In this document: positions 13,336 to 25,411 of the stretch, piece after piece
How the letters are laid out: each line of letters opens with the position of its first letter
How positions within the stretch are numbered: the first letter of the stretch is position 1
NCBI GenBank assembly: GCA_963693285.1
Contig: OY848919.1
Location: 8,117,461-8,181,460 of the forward strand
DNA length: 64,000 nucleotides
Direction of reading: 5' to 3'
From: Xestospongia muta
Lineage: Eukaryota; Porifera; Demospongiae; Haplosclerida; Petrosiidae
Notes under the pieces: generated by a model
What the model was told of the DNA's origin: nothing
Databases searched by the model: none
Seen by the model: only the letters and a program-made list of their open reading frames with translations
Program-made: the position numbers and the translations under genes

Positions 13336-14196
13336 AGTCTAAATAGGTTAAAACTCTAAAATAAAGAGTTTAGAGCTTTTTGAAAGTTAAAAAAGGTTAA
13401 AAATTAACTGTGAAAACTGGTTAAATAAGCTGATCTAAAGAGTTTAGTAAGTTTATCTGTCTTAAATATACTAATAAAGTAGTCTAAATAGGTTAAAACT
13501 CTAAAATAAAGAGTTTAGAGCTTTTTGAAAGTTAAAAAAGATTAGAAATTAACTGTGAAAACTGGTTAAATAAGCTGATCTAAAGAGTTTAGTAAGTTTA
13601 TCAGTCTTAAATATACTAATAAAGTAGTCTAAATAGGTTAAAACTCTAAAATAAGGAGTTTAGAGCTTTTTGAAAGTTAAAAAAGATTACAAATTAACTG
13701 TGAAAATTTGTTAAATAAGCTGATCTAAAGAGTTTAGTAAGTTTGTCTGGCTTATATATACTAATAAAGTAGTCTAAATAGGTTAAAACTCTAAAATAAA
13801 GAGTTTAGAGGTTTTTGAAAGTTAAAGAAGATTAGAAATTAACTGTGAAAACTGGTTAAATAAGCTGATCTAAAGAGTTTAGTAAGTTTATCAGTCTTAT
13901 ATATACTAATAAAGTAGTCTAAATAGGTTAAAACTCTAAAATAAAGAGTTTAGAGCTTTTTGAAAGTTAAAAAAGATTAGAAATTAACTGTGAAATCTGG
14001 TTAAATAAGCTGATCTAAAGAGTTTAGTAAGTTTATCAGTCTTAAATATACTAATAAACTAGTCTAAATAGGTTAAAACTCTAAAATAAAGAGTTTAGAG
14101 GTTTTTGAAAGTTAAAAAAGATTAGAAATTAACTGTGAAAACTGGTTAAATAAGTTGATCTAAAGAGTTTAGTAAGTTTATCAGTCTTAAATATAG

Positions 14197-16081
14197 TAAT
14201 AAAGTAGTCTAAATAGGTTAAAACTCTAAAATAAAGAGTTTAGAGCTTTTTGAAAGTTAAAAAAGATTACAAATTAACTGTGAATTGTGCTAAAATAAGC
14301 TGATCTAAAGAGTTTAGTAAGTTTAGCTGTCTTGAATATACTAATAAAGTAGTCTAAATAGGTTTAAACTCTAAAATAAAGAGTTTAGAGCTTTTTGAAA
14401 GTTAAAAAAGATTAGAAATTAACTGTGAAAACTGGTTAAATAAGCTGATCTGAAGAGTTAAGTAGGTTTATCTGTCTTAAATATACTAATAAAGTAGTCT
14501 AAATAGGTTAAAACTCTAAAATAAAGAGTTTAGAGCTTTTTGAAAGTTAAAAAAGATTAAAAAATTAACTGTGAAAACTGGTTAAATAAGCTGATATACA
14601 GAGTTTAGTATGTTTATCAGTCTTAAATATACTAATAAAGTAGTCTAAATAGGTTAAAACTCTATAATAAAGAGTTTAGAGGTTTTTGAAAGTTAAAAAA
14701 GATTAGAAATTAACTGTGAATTGTGGTTAAATAAGCTGATCTAAAGAGTTTAGTAAGTTTATCAGTCTTAAATATACTAATAAAGTAGTCTAAATAGGTT
14801 TAAACTCTAAAATAAAGAGTTTAGAGGTTTTTGAAAGTTAAAAAAGATTAGAAATTAACTGTGAAAACTGGTTAAATAAGCTGATCTAAAGAGTTTAGTA
14901 AGTTTATCTGTCTTAAATATACTAATAAAGTAGTCTAAATAGGTTAAAACTCTAAAATAAAGAGTTTAGAGCTTTTTGAAAGTTAAAAAAGATTACAAAT
15001 TAACTGTGAATTGTGCTAAAATAAGTTGATCTAAAGAGTTTAGTAAGTTTAGCTGTCTTAAATATACTAATAAAGTAGTCTAAATAGGTTAAAACTCTAA
15101 AATAAAGAGTTTAGAGCTTTTTGAGAGTTAAAAAAGATTACAAATTAACTGTGAATTGTGGTTCAATAAGCTGATCTAAAGAGTTTATTAAGTTTATCTG
15201 TCTTAAATATAGTAATAAAGTAGTCTAAATAGGTTTAAATTCTAAAATAAAGAGTTTAGAGCTTTTTGAAAGTTAAAAAAGATTAGAAATTAACTGTGAA
15301 AACTGGTTAAATAAGCTGATCTAAAGAGTTTAGTAAGTTTATCTGTCTTATATATACTAATAAAGTAGTATAAATAGGTTCAAACTCTAAAATAAAGAGT
15401 TTAGAGCTTTTTGAAAGTTAAAAAAGATTAGAAATTAACTGTGAAAACTGGTTAAATAAGCTGATCTAAAGAGTTTAGTAAGTTTATCAGTCTTAAATAT
15501 ACTAATAAAGTAGTCTAAATAGGTTAAAACTCTAAAATAAGAGTTTAGAGCTTCTTGAAAGTTAAAAAAGATTAGAAATTAACTGTGAAACCTGGTTAAA
15601 TTAGCTGATATACAGAGTTTAGTAAGTTTATCAGTCTTAAATATACTAATAAAGTAGTCTAAATAGGTTAAAACTCTAAAATAAGGAGTTTAGAGCTTTT
15701 TGAAAGTTAAAAAAGATTAGAAATTAACTGTGAATTGTGGTTAAATAAGCTGATCTAAAGAGTTTAGTAAGTTTATCAGTCTTAAATATACTAATAAAGT
15801 AGTCTAAATAGGTTAAAACTCTAAAATAAAGAGTTTAGAGCTTTTTGAAAGTTGAAAAAGATTAGAAATTAACTGTGAAAACTGGTTAAATATGCTGATC
15901 TAAAGAGTTTAGTAAGTTTATCAGTCTTAAATATACTAATAAAGTAGTCTAAATAGGTTAAAACTCTAAAATAAAGAGTTTAGAGCTTTTTGAAAGTTAA
16001 AAAAGATTAGAAATTAACCGTGAAAACTGGTTAAATAAACTCATGTAAAGAGTTTAGTAAGTTTATCAGTCTTAAATATAC
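14197..16081 (+). repeat. 13-monomer (about 1,885-bp) tandem duplication, copy 1
   Basis: Markers TGTGCTAAAATAAG (14286, 15012), GATCTGAAGAGTTAAGTA (about 14448), GATATACAGAGTTTAGTA (about 14593 and 15607), ACCTGGTTAAATTAGC (about 15590) and GTTGAAAAAGATTAG (about 15852) all recur about 1,884-1,885 bp downstream. Several substitutions and an indel separate the copies (for example AGTAGGTTTA versus AGTAAGTTTA), so it is older than the 4,640-bp event. Confidence 0.88.
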
Positions 16082-17965
16082 TAATAAAGTAGTCTAAATA
16101 GGTTAAAACTCTAAAATAAAGAGTTTAGAGCTTTTTGAAAGTTAAAAAAATTACAAATTAACTGTGAATTGTGCTAAAATAAGCTGATCTAAAGAGTTTA
16201 GTAAGTTTAGCTGTCTTAAATATACTAATAAAGTAGTCTAAATAGGTTTAAACTCTAAAATAAAGAGTTTAGAGCTTTTTGAAAGTTAAAAAAGATTAGA
16301 AATTAACTGTGAAAACTGGTTAAATAAGCTGATCTGAAGAGTTAAGTAAGTTTATCTGTCTTAAATATACTAATAAAGTAGTCTAAATAGGTTAAAACTC
16401 TAAAATAAAGAGTTTAGAGCTTTTTGAAAGTTAAAAAAGATTAAAAAATTAACTGTGAAAACTGGTTAAATAAGCTGATATACAGAGTTTAGTATGTTTA
16501 TCAGTCTTAAATATACTAATAAAGTAGTCTAAATAGGTTAAAACTCTATAATAAAGAGTTTAGAGGTTTTTGAAAGTTAAAAAAGATTAGAAGTTAACTG
16601 TGAATTGTGGTTAAATAAGCTGATCTAAAGACTTTAGTAAGTTTATCAGTCTTAAATATACTAATAAAGTAGTCTAAATAGGTTTAAACTCTAAAATAAA
16701 GAGTTTAGAGGTTTTTGAAAGTTAAAAAAGATTAGAAATTAACTGTGAAAACTGGTTAAATAAGCTGATCTAAAGAGTTTAGTAAGTTTATCAGTCTTAA
16801 ATATACTAATAAAGTAGTCTAAATAGGTTAAAACTCTAAAATAAGGAGTTTAGAGCTTTTTGAAAGTTAAAAAAGATTACAAATTAACTGTGAATTGTGC
16901 TAAAATAAGTTGATCTAAAGAGTTTAGTAAGTTTAGCTGTCTTAAATATACTAATAAAGTAGTCTAAATAGGTTAAAACTCTAAAATAAAGAGTTTAGAG
17001 CTTTTTGAAAGTTAAAAAAGATTACAAATTAACTGTGAATTGTGGTTCAATAAGCTGATCTAAAGAGTTTATTAAGTTTATCTGTCTTAAATATAGTAAT
17101 AAAGTAGTCTAAATAGGTTTAAATTCTAAAATAAAGAGTTTAGAGCTTTTTGAAAGTTAAAAGAGATTAGAAATTAACTGTGAAAACTGGTTAAATAAGC
17201 TGATCTAAAGAGTTTAGTAAGTTTATCTGTCTTATATATACTAATAAAGTAGTATAAATAGGTTCAAACTCTAAAATAAAGAGTTTAGAGCTTTTTGAAA
17301 GTTAAAAAAGATTAGAAATTAACTGTGAAAACTGGTTAAATAAGCTGATCTAAAGAGTTTAGTAAGTTTATCAGTCTTAAATATACTAATAAAGTAGTCT
17401 AAATAGGTTAAAACTCTAAAATAAGAGCTTAGAGGTTCTTGAAAGTTAAAAAAGATTAGAAATTAACTGTGAAACCTGGTTAAATTAGCTGATATACAGA
17501 GTTTAGTATGTTTATCAGTCTTAAATATACTAATAAAGTAGTCTAAATAGGTTAAAACTCTAAAATAAAGAGTTTAGAGCTTTTTGAAAGTTAAAAAAGA
17601 TTAGAAATTAACTGTGAATTGTGGTTAAATAAGCTGATCTAAAGAGTTTAGTAAGTTTATCAGTCTTAAATATACTAATAAAGTAGTCTAAATAGGTTAA
17701 AACTCTAAAATAAAGAGTTTAGAGCTTTTTGAAAGTTGAAAAAGATTAGAAATTAACTGTGAAAACTGGTTAAATATGCTGATCTAAAGAGTTTAGTAAG
17801 TTTATCAGTCTTAAATATACTAATAAAGTAGTCTAAATAGGTTAAAACTCTAAAATAAAGAGTTTAGAGCTTTTTGAAAGTTAAAAAAGATTAGAAATTA
17901 ACCGTGAAAACTGGTTAAATAAACTCATCTAAAGAGTTTAGTAAGTTTATCAGTCTTAAATATAC
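16082..17965 (+). repeat. 13-monomer (about 1,885-bp) tandem duplication, copy 2
   Basis: Partner of 14197-16081, with TGTGCTAAAATAAG at 16170 and 16896 and ACCTGGTTAAATTAGC near 17474. A one-base deletion in GTTAAAAAAATTAC near 16145 shifts the offset from 1,885 to 1,884. The terminal monomer (AATTAACCGTGAAAACTGG with AAACTCAT) is followed by one more near-copy near 18041, a small extra expansion at the boundary. Confidence 0.86.
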
Positions 17966-18690
17966 TAATAAAGTAGTCTAAATAGGTTAAAACTCTAAAA
18001 TAAAGAGTTTAGAGCTTTTTGAAAGTTAAAAAAGATTAGAAATTAACCGTAAAAACTGGTTAAATAAACTCATCTAAAGAGTTTAGTAAGTTTATCAGTC
18101 TTAAATATACTAATTAAGTAGTCTAAATAGGTTAAAACTCTAAAATAAAGAGTTTAGAGCTTTTTGAAAGTTAAAAAAGATTAGAAATTAACTGTGAAAA
18201 CTGGTTAAATAAGCTGATCTAAAGAGTTTAGTAAGTTTATCAGTCTTAAATATACTAATAAAGTAGTCTAAATAGGTTAAAACTCTAAAATAAAGAGTTT
18301 AGAGCTTTTTGAAAGTTAAAAAAAGATTAGAAATTAACTATGAAAACTGGTTAAATAAGCTGATCTAAAGAGTTTAGTAAGTTTATCTGTCTTATATATA
18401 CTAATAAAGTAGTCTCAATAGGTTAAAACTCTAAAATAAAGAGTTTAGAGCTTTTTGAAAGTTAAAAAAGATTAGAAATTAACTGTGAAAACTGGTTAAA
18501 TAAGCTGATATAAAGAGTTTAGTAAGTTTATCTGTCTTAAATATAGTAATAAAGTAGTCTAAATAGATTTAAATTCTAAAATAACGAGTTTAGAGCTTGT
18601 TGAAAATTAAAAAAGATTAAAAATTAACTGTGAAAACTGGTTAAATAAGCTGATCTAAAGAGTTTAGTAAGTTTATTTGTCTTAAATATA

Positions 18691-20335
18691 CTAATAAAGT
18701 TGTCTAAATTGTTTTAAACTCTCAAATAAAGAGTTTAGAGCTTTTTGAAAGTTAAAAAAGATTAAAAATTAACTGTGAAAACTGGTTAAATAAGCTGATC
18801 TAAAGAGTTTAGTTAGTTTATCAGTCTTAAATATACTGATAAAGTAGTCTAAATACGTTAAAACTCTAAAATAAAGAGTTTAGAGCTTTTTGAAAGTTAA
18901 AAAAGATTAGAAATTAACTGTGAAAACTGGTTAAATAAGCTGATCTAAAGAGTTTAGTAAGTTTATCTGTCTTAAATATACTAATAAAGTTGTCTAAATT
19001 GGTTTAAACTCTCAAATAAAGAGTTTAGAGCTTTTTTAAAGTTAAAAAAGATTAAAAATTAAATGTGAAAACTGGTTAAATAAGCTGATCTAAAGAGTTT
19101 AGTTAGTTTATTAGTCTGAAATATACTAATAAAGTAGTCTAAATAGGTTAAAACTCTAAAAAAGGGCTTAGAGCTTTTTGAAAGTTAAAAAAAATTAGAA
19201 ATTAACTGTGAATTGTGGTTAAACAAGCTGATCTAAAGAGTTTAGTAAGTTTATCAGTCTTAAATATACTAATAAAGTAGTCTAAATAGGTTAAAACTCT
19301 AAAATAAAGAGTTTAGAGCTTTTTGAAAGTTAAAAAAGATTAGAAATTAACTGTGAAACCTGGTTTAATATGCTGATCTAAAGAGTTTAGTAAGTTTATC
19401 AGTCTTAAATATACTAATAAAGTAGTCTAAATAGGTTAAAACTCTAAAATAAAGAGTTTAGAGCTTTTTGAAAGTTAAAAAAGATTAGAAATTAACTGTG
19501 AAAACTGGTTAAATAAGCTGATCTAAAGAGTTTAGTAAGTTTATCAGTCTTAAATATGCTAATAAAGTAGTCTAAATAGGTAAAAACTCTAAAATAAAGA
19601 GTTTAGAGCTTTTTGAAAGTTAAAAAAGATTACAAATTAACTGTGAAAACTGGTTAAATAAGCTGATCTAAAGAGTTTAGTAAGTTTATCTGTCTTATAT
19701 ATACTAATAAAGTAGTCTAAATAGGTATAAACTCTAAAATAAAGAGTTTAGAGCTTTTTGAAAGTTAAAAAAGATTAGAAATTAACTGTGAAAACTTGTT
19801 AAATAAGCTGATCTAAAGAGTTTAGTAAGTTTATCTGTCTTAAATATAGTAATAAAGTAGTCTAAATAGATTTAAATTCTAAAATAAAGAGTTTACAGCT
19901 TTTTGAAAAGTAAAAAAGATTAAAAATTAACTGTGAAAACTGGTTAAATAAGCTGATCTAAAGAGTTTAGTAAGTTTATCAGTCTTAAATATACTAATAA
20001 AGTAGTCTAAATAGGTTAAAACTCTAAAATAAAGAGTTTAGAGCTTTTTGAAAGTTAAAAAAGATTAGAAATTAACTGTGAAAACTGGTTAAATAAGCTG
20101 ATCTAAAGAGTTTAGTAAGTTTATCTGTCTTAAATATACTAATAAAGTTGTCTAAATTGGTTTAAACTCTCAAATAAAGAGTTTAGAGCTTTTTGAAAGT
20201 TAAAAAAGATTAAAAATTAAATGTGAAAACTGGTTAAATAAGCTGATGTAAAGAGTTTAGTTAGTTTATCAGTCTTAAATATACTAATAAAGTATTCTAA
20301 ATAGGTTAAAACTCTACAAAAGGGCTTAGAGCTTT
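18691..20335 (+). repeat. 8-monomer repeat marked by AAATTG(G/T)TTTAAACTC and AAAAGGGCTTAGAG
   Basis: TGTCTAAATTGGTTTAAACT occurs at 18991 and about 20149, with a G-to-T variant near 18701. The shortened motif AAAAGGGCTTAGAGC, which lacks several bases of the consensus AAAATAAAGAGTTTAGAGC, occurs near 19158 and 20317. Both markers recur at about 1,158-1,160 bp (8 monomers), which supports a local higher-order duplication. The copies differ at several other bases, so it is comparatively old. Confidence 0.7.
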
Positions 20336-23300
20336 TTCAAAGTTAAAAAAAATTAGAAATTAACTGTGAAAACTGGTTAAATAAGCTGATCTAAAGAGTT
20401 TCGTAAGTTTATCAGTCTTAAATATACTAATAAAGTAGTCTAAATAGGTTAAAACTCTAAAATAAAGTGTTTAGAGCTTTTTGAAAGTTAAAAAAGATTA
20501 GAAATTAACTGTGAAAACTGGTTAAATAAGCTGATCTAAAGAGTTTAGTAAGTTTATGTGTCTTATCTATACTAATAAAGTAGTCTAAATAGGTTCAAAC
20601 TCTAAAATAAAGAGTTTAGAGCTTTTTGAAAGTTAAAAAAGATTAGAAATTAACTGTGAAAACAGGTTAGATAAGCTGATCTAAAGAGTTTAGTAACTTT
20701 ATCAGTCTTAAATATACTAATAAAGTAGTCTAAATAGGTTAAAACTCTAAAATAAAGAGTTTAGAGCTTTTTGAAAGTTAAAAAAGATTAGAAATTAACT
20801 GTGAAAATTTGTTAAATAAGCTGATCTAAAGAGTGTAGTATGTTTATCAGTCTTAAATATACTAATAAAGTAGTCTAAATAGGTTTAAAATCTAAAATAA
20901 AGAGTTTAGAGCTTTTTGAAAGTTAAAAAAGATTACAAATTAACTGTGAAAACTGGTTAAATAAGCTGATCTAAAGAGTTTAGTAAGTTTATCTGTCTTA
21001 AATATACGAATAAAGTAGTCTAAATAGGTTAAAACTCTAAAATAAAAAGTTTAGAGCTTCTTGAAAGTTAAAAAAGATTAGAAATTAACTGTGAAAACTG
21101 GTTAAATAAGCTGATCTAAAGAGTTTAGTAAGTTTATCAGTCTTAAATATACTAATAAAGTAGTCTAAATATGTTAAAACTCTAAAATAAAGAGTTTAGA
21201 GCTTTTTGAAAGTTAAAAAAGATTAGAAATTAACTGTGAAAACTGGTTAAATAAGCTGATCTAAAGAGTTTAGTAAGTTTTTCTGTCTTAAGTATACTAA
21301 TAAAGTAGTCTAAACAGGTTAAAACTCTAAAATAAAGAGTTTAGAGCTTTTTGAAAGTTAAAAAAGATACAAATTAACTGTGAATTGTGGTTAAATAAGC
21401 TGATCTAAAGAGTTTAGTAAGTTTATCTGTCTTAAATATAGTAATAAAGTAGTCTAAATAGGTTTAAATTCTAAAATAAAGAGTTTAGACCTTTTTGAAA
21501 GTTAAAAAAGATTAAAAATTAACTGTGAAAACTGGTTAAATAAGCTGATCTATAGAGTTTAGTTAGGTTACCAGTCTTAAATATACTAATAAAGTAGTCT
21601 AAATAGGTTAAAACTCTAAAATAAAGAGTTTAGAGCTTTTTGAAAGTTAAAAAAGATTAGAAATTAACTGTGAAAACTGGTTAAATAAGCTGATCTAAAG
21701 AGTTTAGTAAGTTTATCTATCTTCAATATACTAATAAAGTAGTCTAAATAGGTTAAAACTCTAAAATAAAGAGTTTAGAGCTTTTTGAAAGTTAAAAAAG
21801 ATTAGAAATTAACTGTGAAAACAGGTTAAATAAGCTGATCTAAAGAGTTTAGTAAGTTTATCTCTCTTAAATATAGTAATAAAGTAGTCTAAATAGGTTA
21901 AAACTCTAAAATAAAGAGTTTAGAGCTTTTTGAAAGTTAAAAAAGATCAGAAATTAACTGTGAAAACTGGTTAAATAAGCTGATCTAAAGAGTTTAGTAA
22001 GTTTATCAGTCTTAAATATACTAATAAAGTAGTCTAAATAGGTTAAAACTCTAAAATAAAGAGTTTAGAGCTTTTTGAAAGTTAAAAAAGATTAGAAATT
22101 AACTGTGAAAACTGGTTAAATAAGCTGATCTAAAGAGTTTAGCAAGTTTATCAGTTTTAAACATACTAATAAACTAGTCTAAATAGTTAAAACTCTAAAA
22201 TAAAGAGTTTAGAGGTTTTTGAAAGTTAAAAAAGATTAGAAATTAACTGTGAAAACTGGTTAAATAAGTTGATCTAAAGAGTTTAGTAAGTTTATCTGTC
22301 TTAAATATACTAATAAAGTAGTCTAAACAGGTCAAAACTCTAAAATAAAGAGTTTAGACCTTTTTGAAAGTTAAAAAAGATTAAAAATTAACTGTGAAAA
22401 CTGGTTAAATAAGCTGATCTATAGAGATTAGTTAGTTTATCAGTCTTAAATATACTAATAAAGTAGTCTAAATAGGTTAAAACTCTAAAATAAAGAGTTT
22501 AGAGCTTTTTGAAAGTTAAAAAAGATTAGAAATTAACTGTGAAAACTGGTTAAATAAGCTGATCTAAAGAGTTTAGTAAGTTTATCTATCTTAAATATAC
22601 TAATAAAGTAGTCTAAATAGGTTAAAACTCTAAAATAAAGAGTTTAGAGCTTTTTGAAAGTTAAAAAGATTAGAAATTAACTGTGAAAACTGGTTAAATA
22701 AGCTGAACTACAGAGTTTAGTAAGTTTATCAGTCTTAAATATACTAATAAAGTAGTCTAAATAGGTTAAAACTCTCAAATAAAGAGTTTAGAGCTTTTTG
22801 AAAGTTAAAAAAGATTAGAAATTAACTGTGAATTGTGGTTAAATAAGCTGATCTAAAGAGTTTAGTAAGTTTATCTGTCTTAAATATAGTAATAAAGTAG
22901 TCTAAATAGGTTTAAACTCTAAAATAAAGAGTTTAGAGCTTTTTGAAAGTTAAAAAAGATTAAAAATTAACTGTGAAAACTGGTTAAATAAGCACATCTA
23001 TAGAGTTTAGTTAGTTTATCAGTCTTAAATTTACTAATAAAGTAGTCTAAATAGGTTAAAACTCTACAATAAAGAGTTTAGAGCTTTTTGAAAGTTAAAA
23101 AAGATTAGAAATTAACTGTGAAAACTGGTTAAATAAGCTGATCTAAAGAGTTTAGTAAGTTTATCAGTCTGAAATATACTAATAAAGTAGTCTAAATAGG
23201 TTAAAACTCTAAAATAAAGAGTTTAGAGCTTTTTGAAAGTTAAAAAAGATTAGAAATTAACTGTGAAAACTGGTTAAATAAGCTGATATAAAGAGTTTCG

Positions 23301-24205
23301 TATGTTTATCAGTCTTAAATATACTAATAAAGTAGTCTAAATAGGTTAAAACTCTAAAATAAAGAGTTTAGAGCTTTTTGAAAGTTAAAAAAGATTAGAA
23401 ATTAACTGTGAATTGTGGTTAAATAAGCTGATCTAAAGAGTTTAGTAAGTTTATCTGTCTTAAATATACTAATAAAGTAGTCTAAATAGGTCTAAATTCT
23501 AAAATAAAGAGTTTAGAGCTTTTTGAAAGTTAAAAAAGATTAAAAATTAACTGTGAAGACTGGTTAAATAAGCTGATCTATAGAGTTTAGTTAGTTTATC
23601 AGTCTTAAATATACTAATAAAGTAGTCTAAATAGGTTAAAACTCTAAAATAAAGGGTTTAGAGCTTTTTGAAAGTTAAAAAAGATTAGAAATTAACTGTG
23701 AAACCTGGTTAAATAAGCTGATCTAAAGAGTTTAGTAAGTTTATCTGTTTTAAATATAGTAATAAAGTAGTCTAAATAGGTTAAAACTCTAAAATAAAGA
23801 GTTTAGAGCTTTTGGAATGTTAAAAAACATTAGAAATTAAATGTGAAAACTGGTTAAATAAGCTGATCTGAAGAGTTTAGTAAGTTCATCAGTCTTAAAT
23901 ATACTAATAAAGTAGTCTAAATAGGTTAAAACTCTAAAATAAAGACTTTAGAGCTTTTTGAAAGTTAAAAAAGATTAGAAATTAACTCTGAAAACTGGTT
24001 AAATGAGCTGATATAAAGAGTTTAGTAAGTTTATCTGTCTTATATATACTAATAAAGTAGTCTAAATAGGTTAAAACTCTAAAATAAAAAGTTTAGACCT
24101 TTTTGAAAGTTAAAAAAGAGTAGAAATTAACTGTGAATTGTGGTTAAATAAGTTGATCTAAAGAGTTTAGTAAGTTTATCAGTCTTAAATATACTAATAA
24201 AGTAG

Positions 24206-24540
24206 TCTAAATAGGTAAAAACTCTAAAATAAAGAGTTTAGAGCTTTTTGAAAGTTAAAAAAGATTAGAAATTAACTGTGAAAACTGCTTAAATAAGCTG
24301 ATCTAAAGAGTTTAGTAAGTTTATCAGTCTTAAATATACTAATAAAGTAGTCTAAATAGGTAAAAACTCTAAAATAAAGAGTTTAGAGCTTTTTGAAAGT
24401 TAAAAAAGATTAGAAATTAACTGTGAAAACTGGTTAAATAAGCTGATCTAAAGAGTTTAGTAAGTTTATCAGTCTTAAATATACTAATAAAGTAGTCTAA
24501 ATAGGTAAAAACTCTAAAATAAAGACTTTAGAGCCTTTAG
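24206..24540 (+). repeat. Single-monomer triplication with GGTAAAAACTC variant
   Basis: ATAGGTAAAAACTCTA (consensus ATAGGTTAAAACTCTA) starts at 24211, 24356 and 24501, exactly 145 bp apart. Elsewhere in the forward array I saw this change only near 19578. Three adjacent monomers with the same private change indicate recent single-unit amplification. The third unit also has GACTTTAGAGCCTTTAGAAAG, so it has since diverged. Confidence 0.8.
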
Positions 24541-25226
24541 AAAGTTAAAAAAGATTAGAAATTAACTGTGAAAACTGGTTAAATAAGCTGATCTAAAGAG
24601 TTTAGTAAGTTTATCTGTCTTAAATATACTAATAAAGTAGTCTAAATAGATTTAAATTCTAAAATAAAGATTTTAGAGCTTTTTGAAAGTTAAAAAAAAT
24701 TAGAAATTGATTGTGAAAACTGGTTAAATAAGCTGATTTAAAGAGTTTAGTAAGTTTATCAGTCTTAAATATACTAATAAAGTAGTCTAAATAGGTTTAA
24801 ACTCTAAAATAAAGAGTTTAGAGCTTTTTGAAAGTTAAAAAAGATTAGAAATTAACTGTGAAAACTGGTTAAATAAGCTGATCTAAAGAGTTTAGTAAGT
24901 TTATCTGTCTTAAATATACTAATAAAGTAGTCTAAATAGATTTAAATTCTAAAATAAAGATTTTAGAGCTTTTTGAAAATTAAAAAAGATTAAAAATTAA
25001 CTGTGAAAACTGGTTAAATAAGCTGATCTATAGAGTTTAGTTAGTTTATCAGTGTTAAATATACTAATAAAGTAGTCTAAATAGGTTAATACTTTAAAAT
25101 AAAGAGTTTAGAGCTTTTTGAAAGTTAAAAAAGATTAGAAATTAACTGTGAAAACTGGTTAAATAAGCTGATCTAAAGAGTTTAGTAAGATTATCAGTCT
25201 TAAATATACCAATAAAGTAGTCTAAA

Positions 25227-25411
25227 TAGGTTAAAACTCTAAAATAAAGAGTTTAGAGCTTTTTGAAAGTTAAAAAAGATTGGAAATTTTTAAGACTGAT
25301 AAACTTACTAAACTCTTTAGATCAGCTTATTTAACCAGTTTTCACAGTTAATTTCTAATCTTTTTTAACTTTCAAAAAGCTCTAAACCCTTTATTTTAGA
25401 GTTTTAACCTA
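25227..25411. repeat. Inverted-repeat core at the orientation switch
   Basis: Bases 25227-25281 pair with 25357-25411 (55-nt arms, one mismatch seen) around a 75-nt spacer. Pairing continues outward beyond the core, because forward monomers on the left face reverse monomers on the right for many kilobases. An identical core occurs at 25924-26108. Such a structure could extrude as a cruciform or fold back when single-stranded; that is inference. Confidence 0.9.
25288..25289. other. Orientation-switch (inversion) breakpoint
   Basis: Forward GAAATT (monomer bases 62-67) is joined directly to reverse TTTAAGACTG, giving a run of five T at 25287-25291. No inserted bases, target-site duplication or terminal repeat is seen; at most a few T could be microhomology. 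The same breakpoint recurs at 25985/25986 through the 697-bp duplication. The adjoining non-consensus GATTGG (25278-25283) marks both copies. Confidence 0.93.

Larger units (their letters stand above)
1..25288 (+). repeat. 145-bp AT-rich satellite array, forward orientation (about 174 monomers)
   Basis: Head-to-tail monomers of 145 bp, measured from the recurring CTAAATAGGTT start (positions 1, 146, 290, 435, 580 and onward). Taking that start as monomer base 1, the landmarks are GGTTAAA at 8-14, AAACTCT at 13-19, TAAAGAGTTTAG at 24-35, AGCT at 36-39, a run of six A at 51-56, TTAACTGTGAAAACTGG from 66, TAAGCTGATC at 88-97, a second TAAAGAGTTTAG at 98-109, and ACTAATAAAGTAGT closing the unit. 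GC is about 23% and the consensus has no CpG. Variation is mostly single substitutions, with rare 1-base indels (for example 144-bp units near 1520 and 15540). The first 13.3 kb are more uniform and carry near-identical large blocks; 13.3-25.3 kb carry more private changes. Function is unknown; centromeric or pericentromeric heterochromatin is the usual home of such arrays. No gene lies in it: 145 is not a multiple of 3 and the unit is full of TAA/TAG/TGA, so every frame closes quickly on both strands. Confidence 0.98.
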
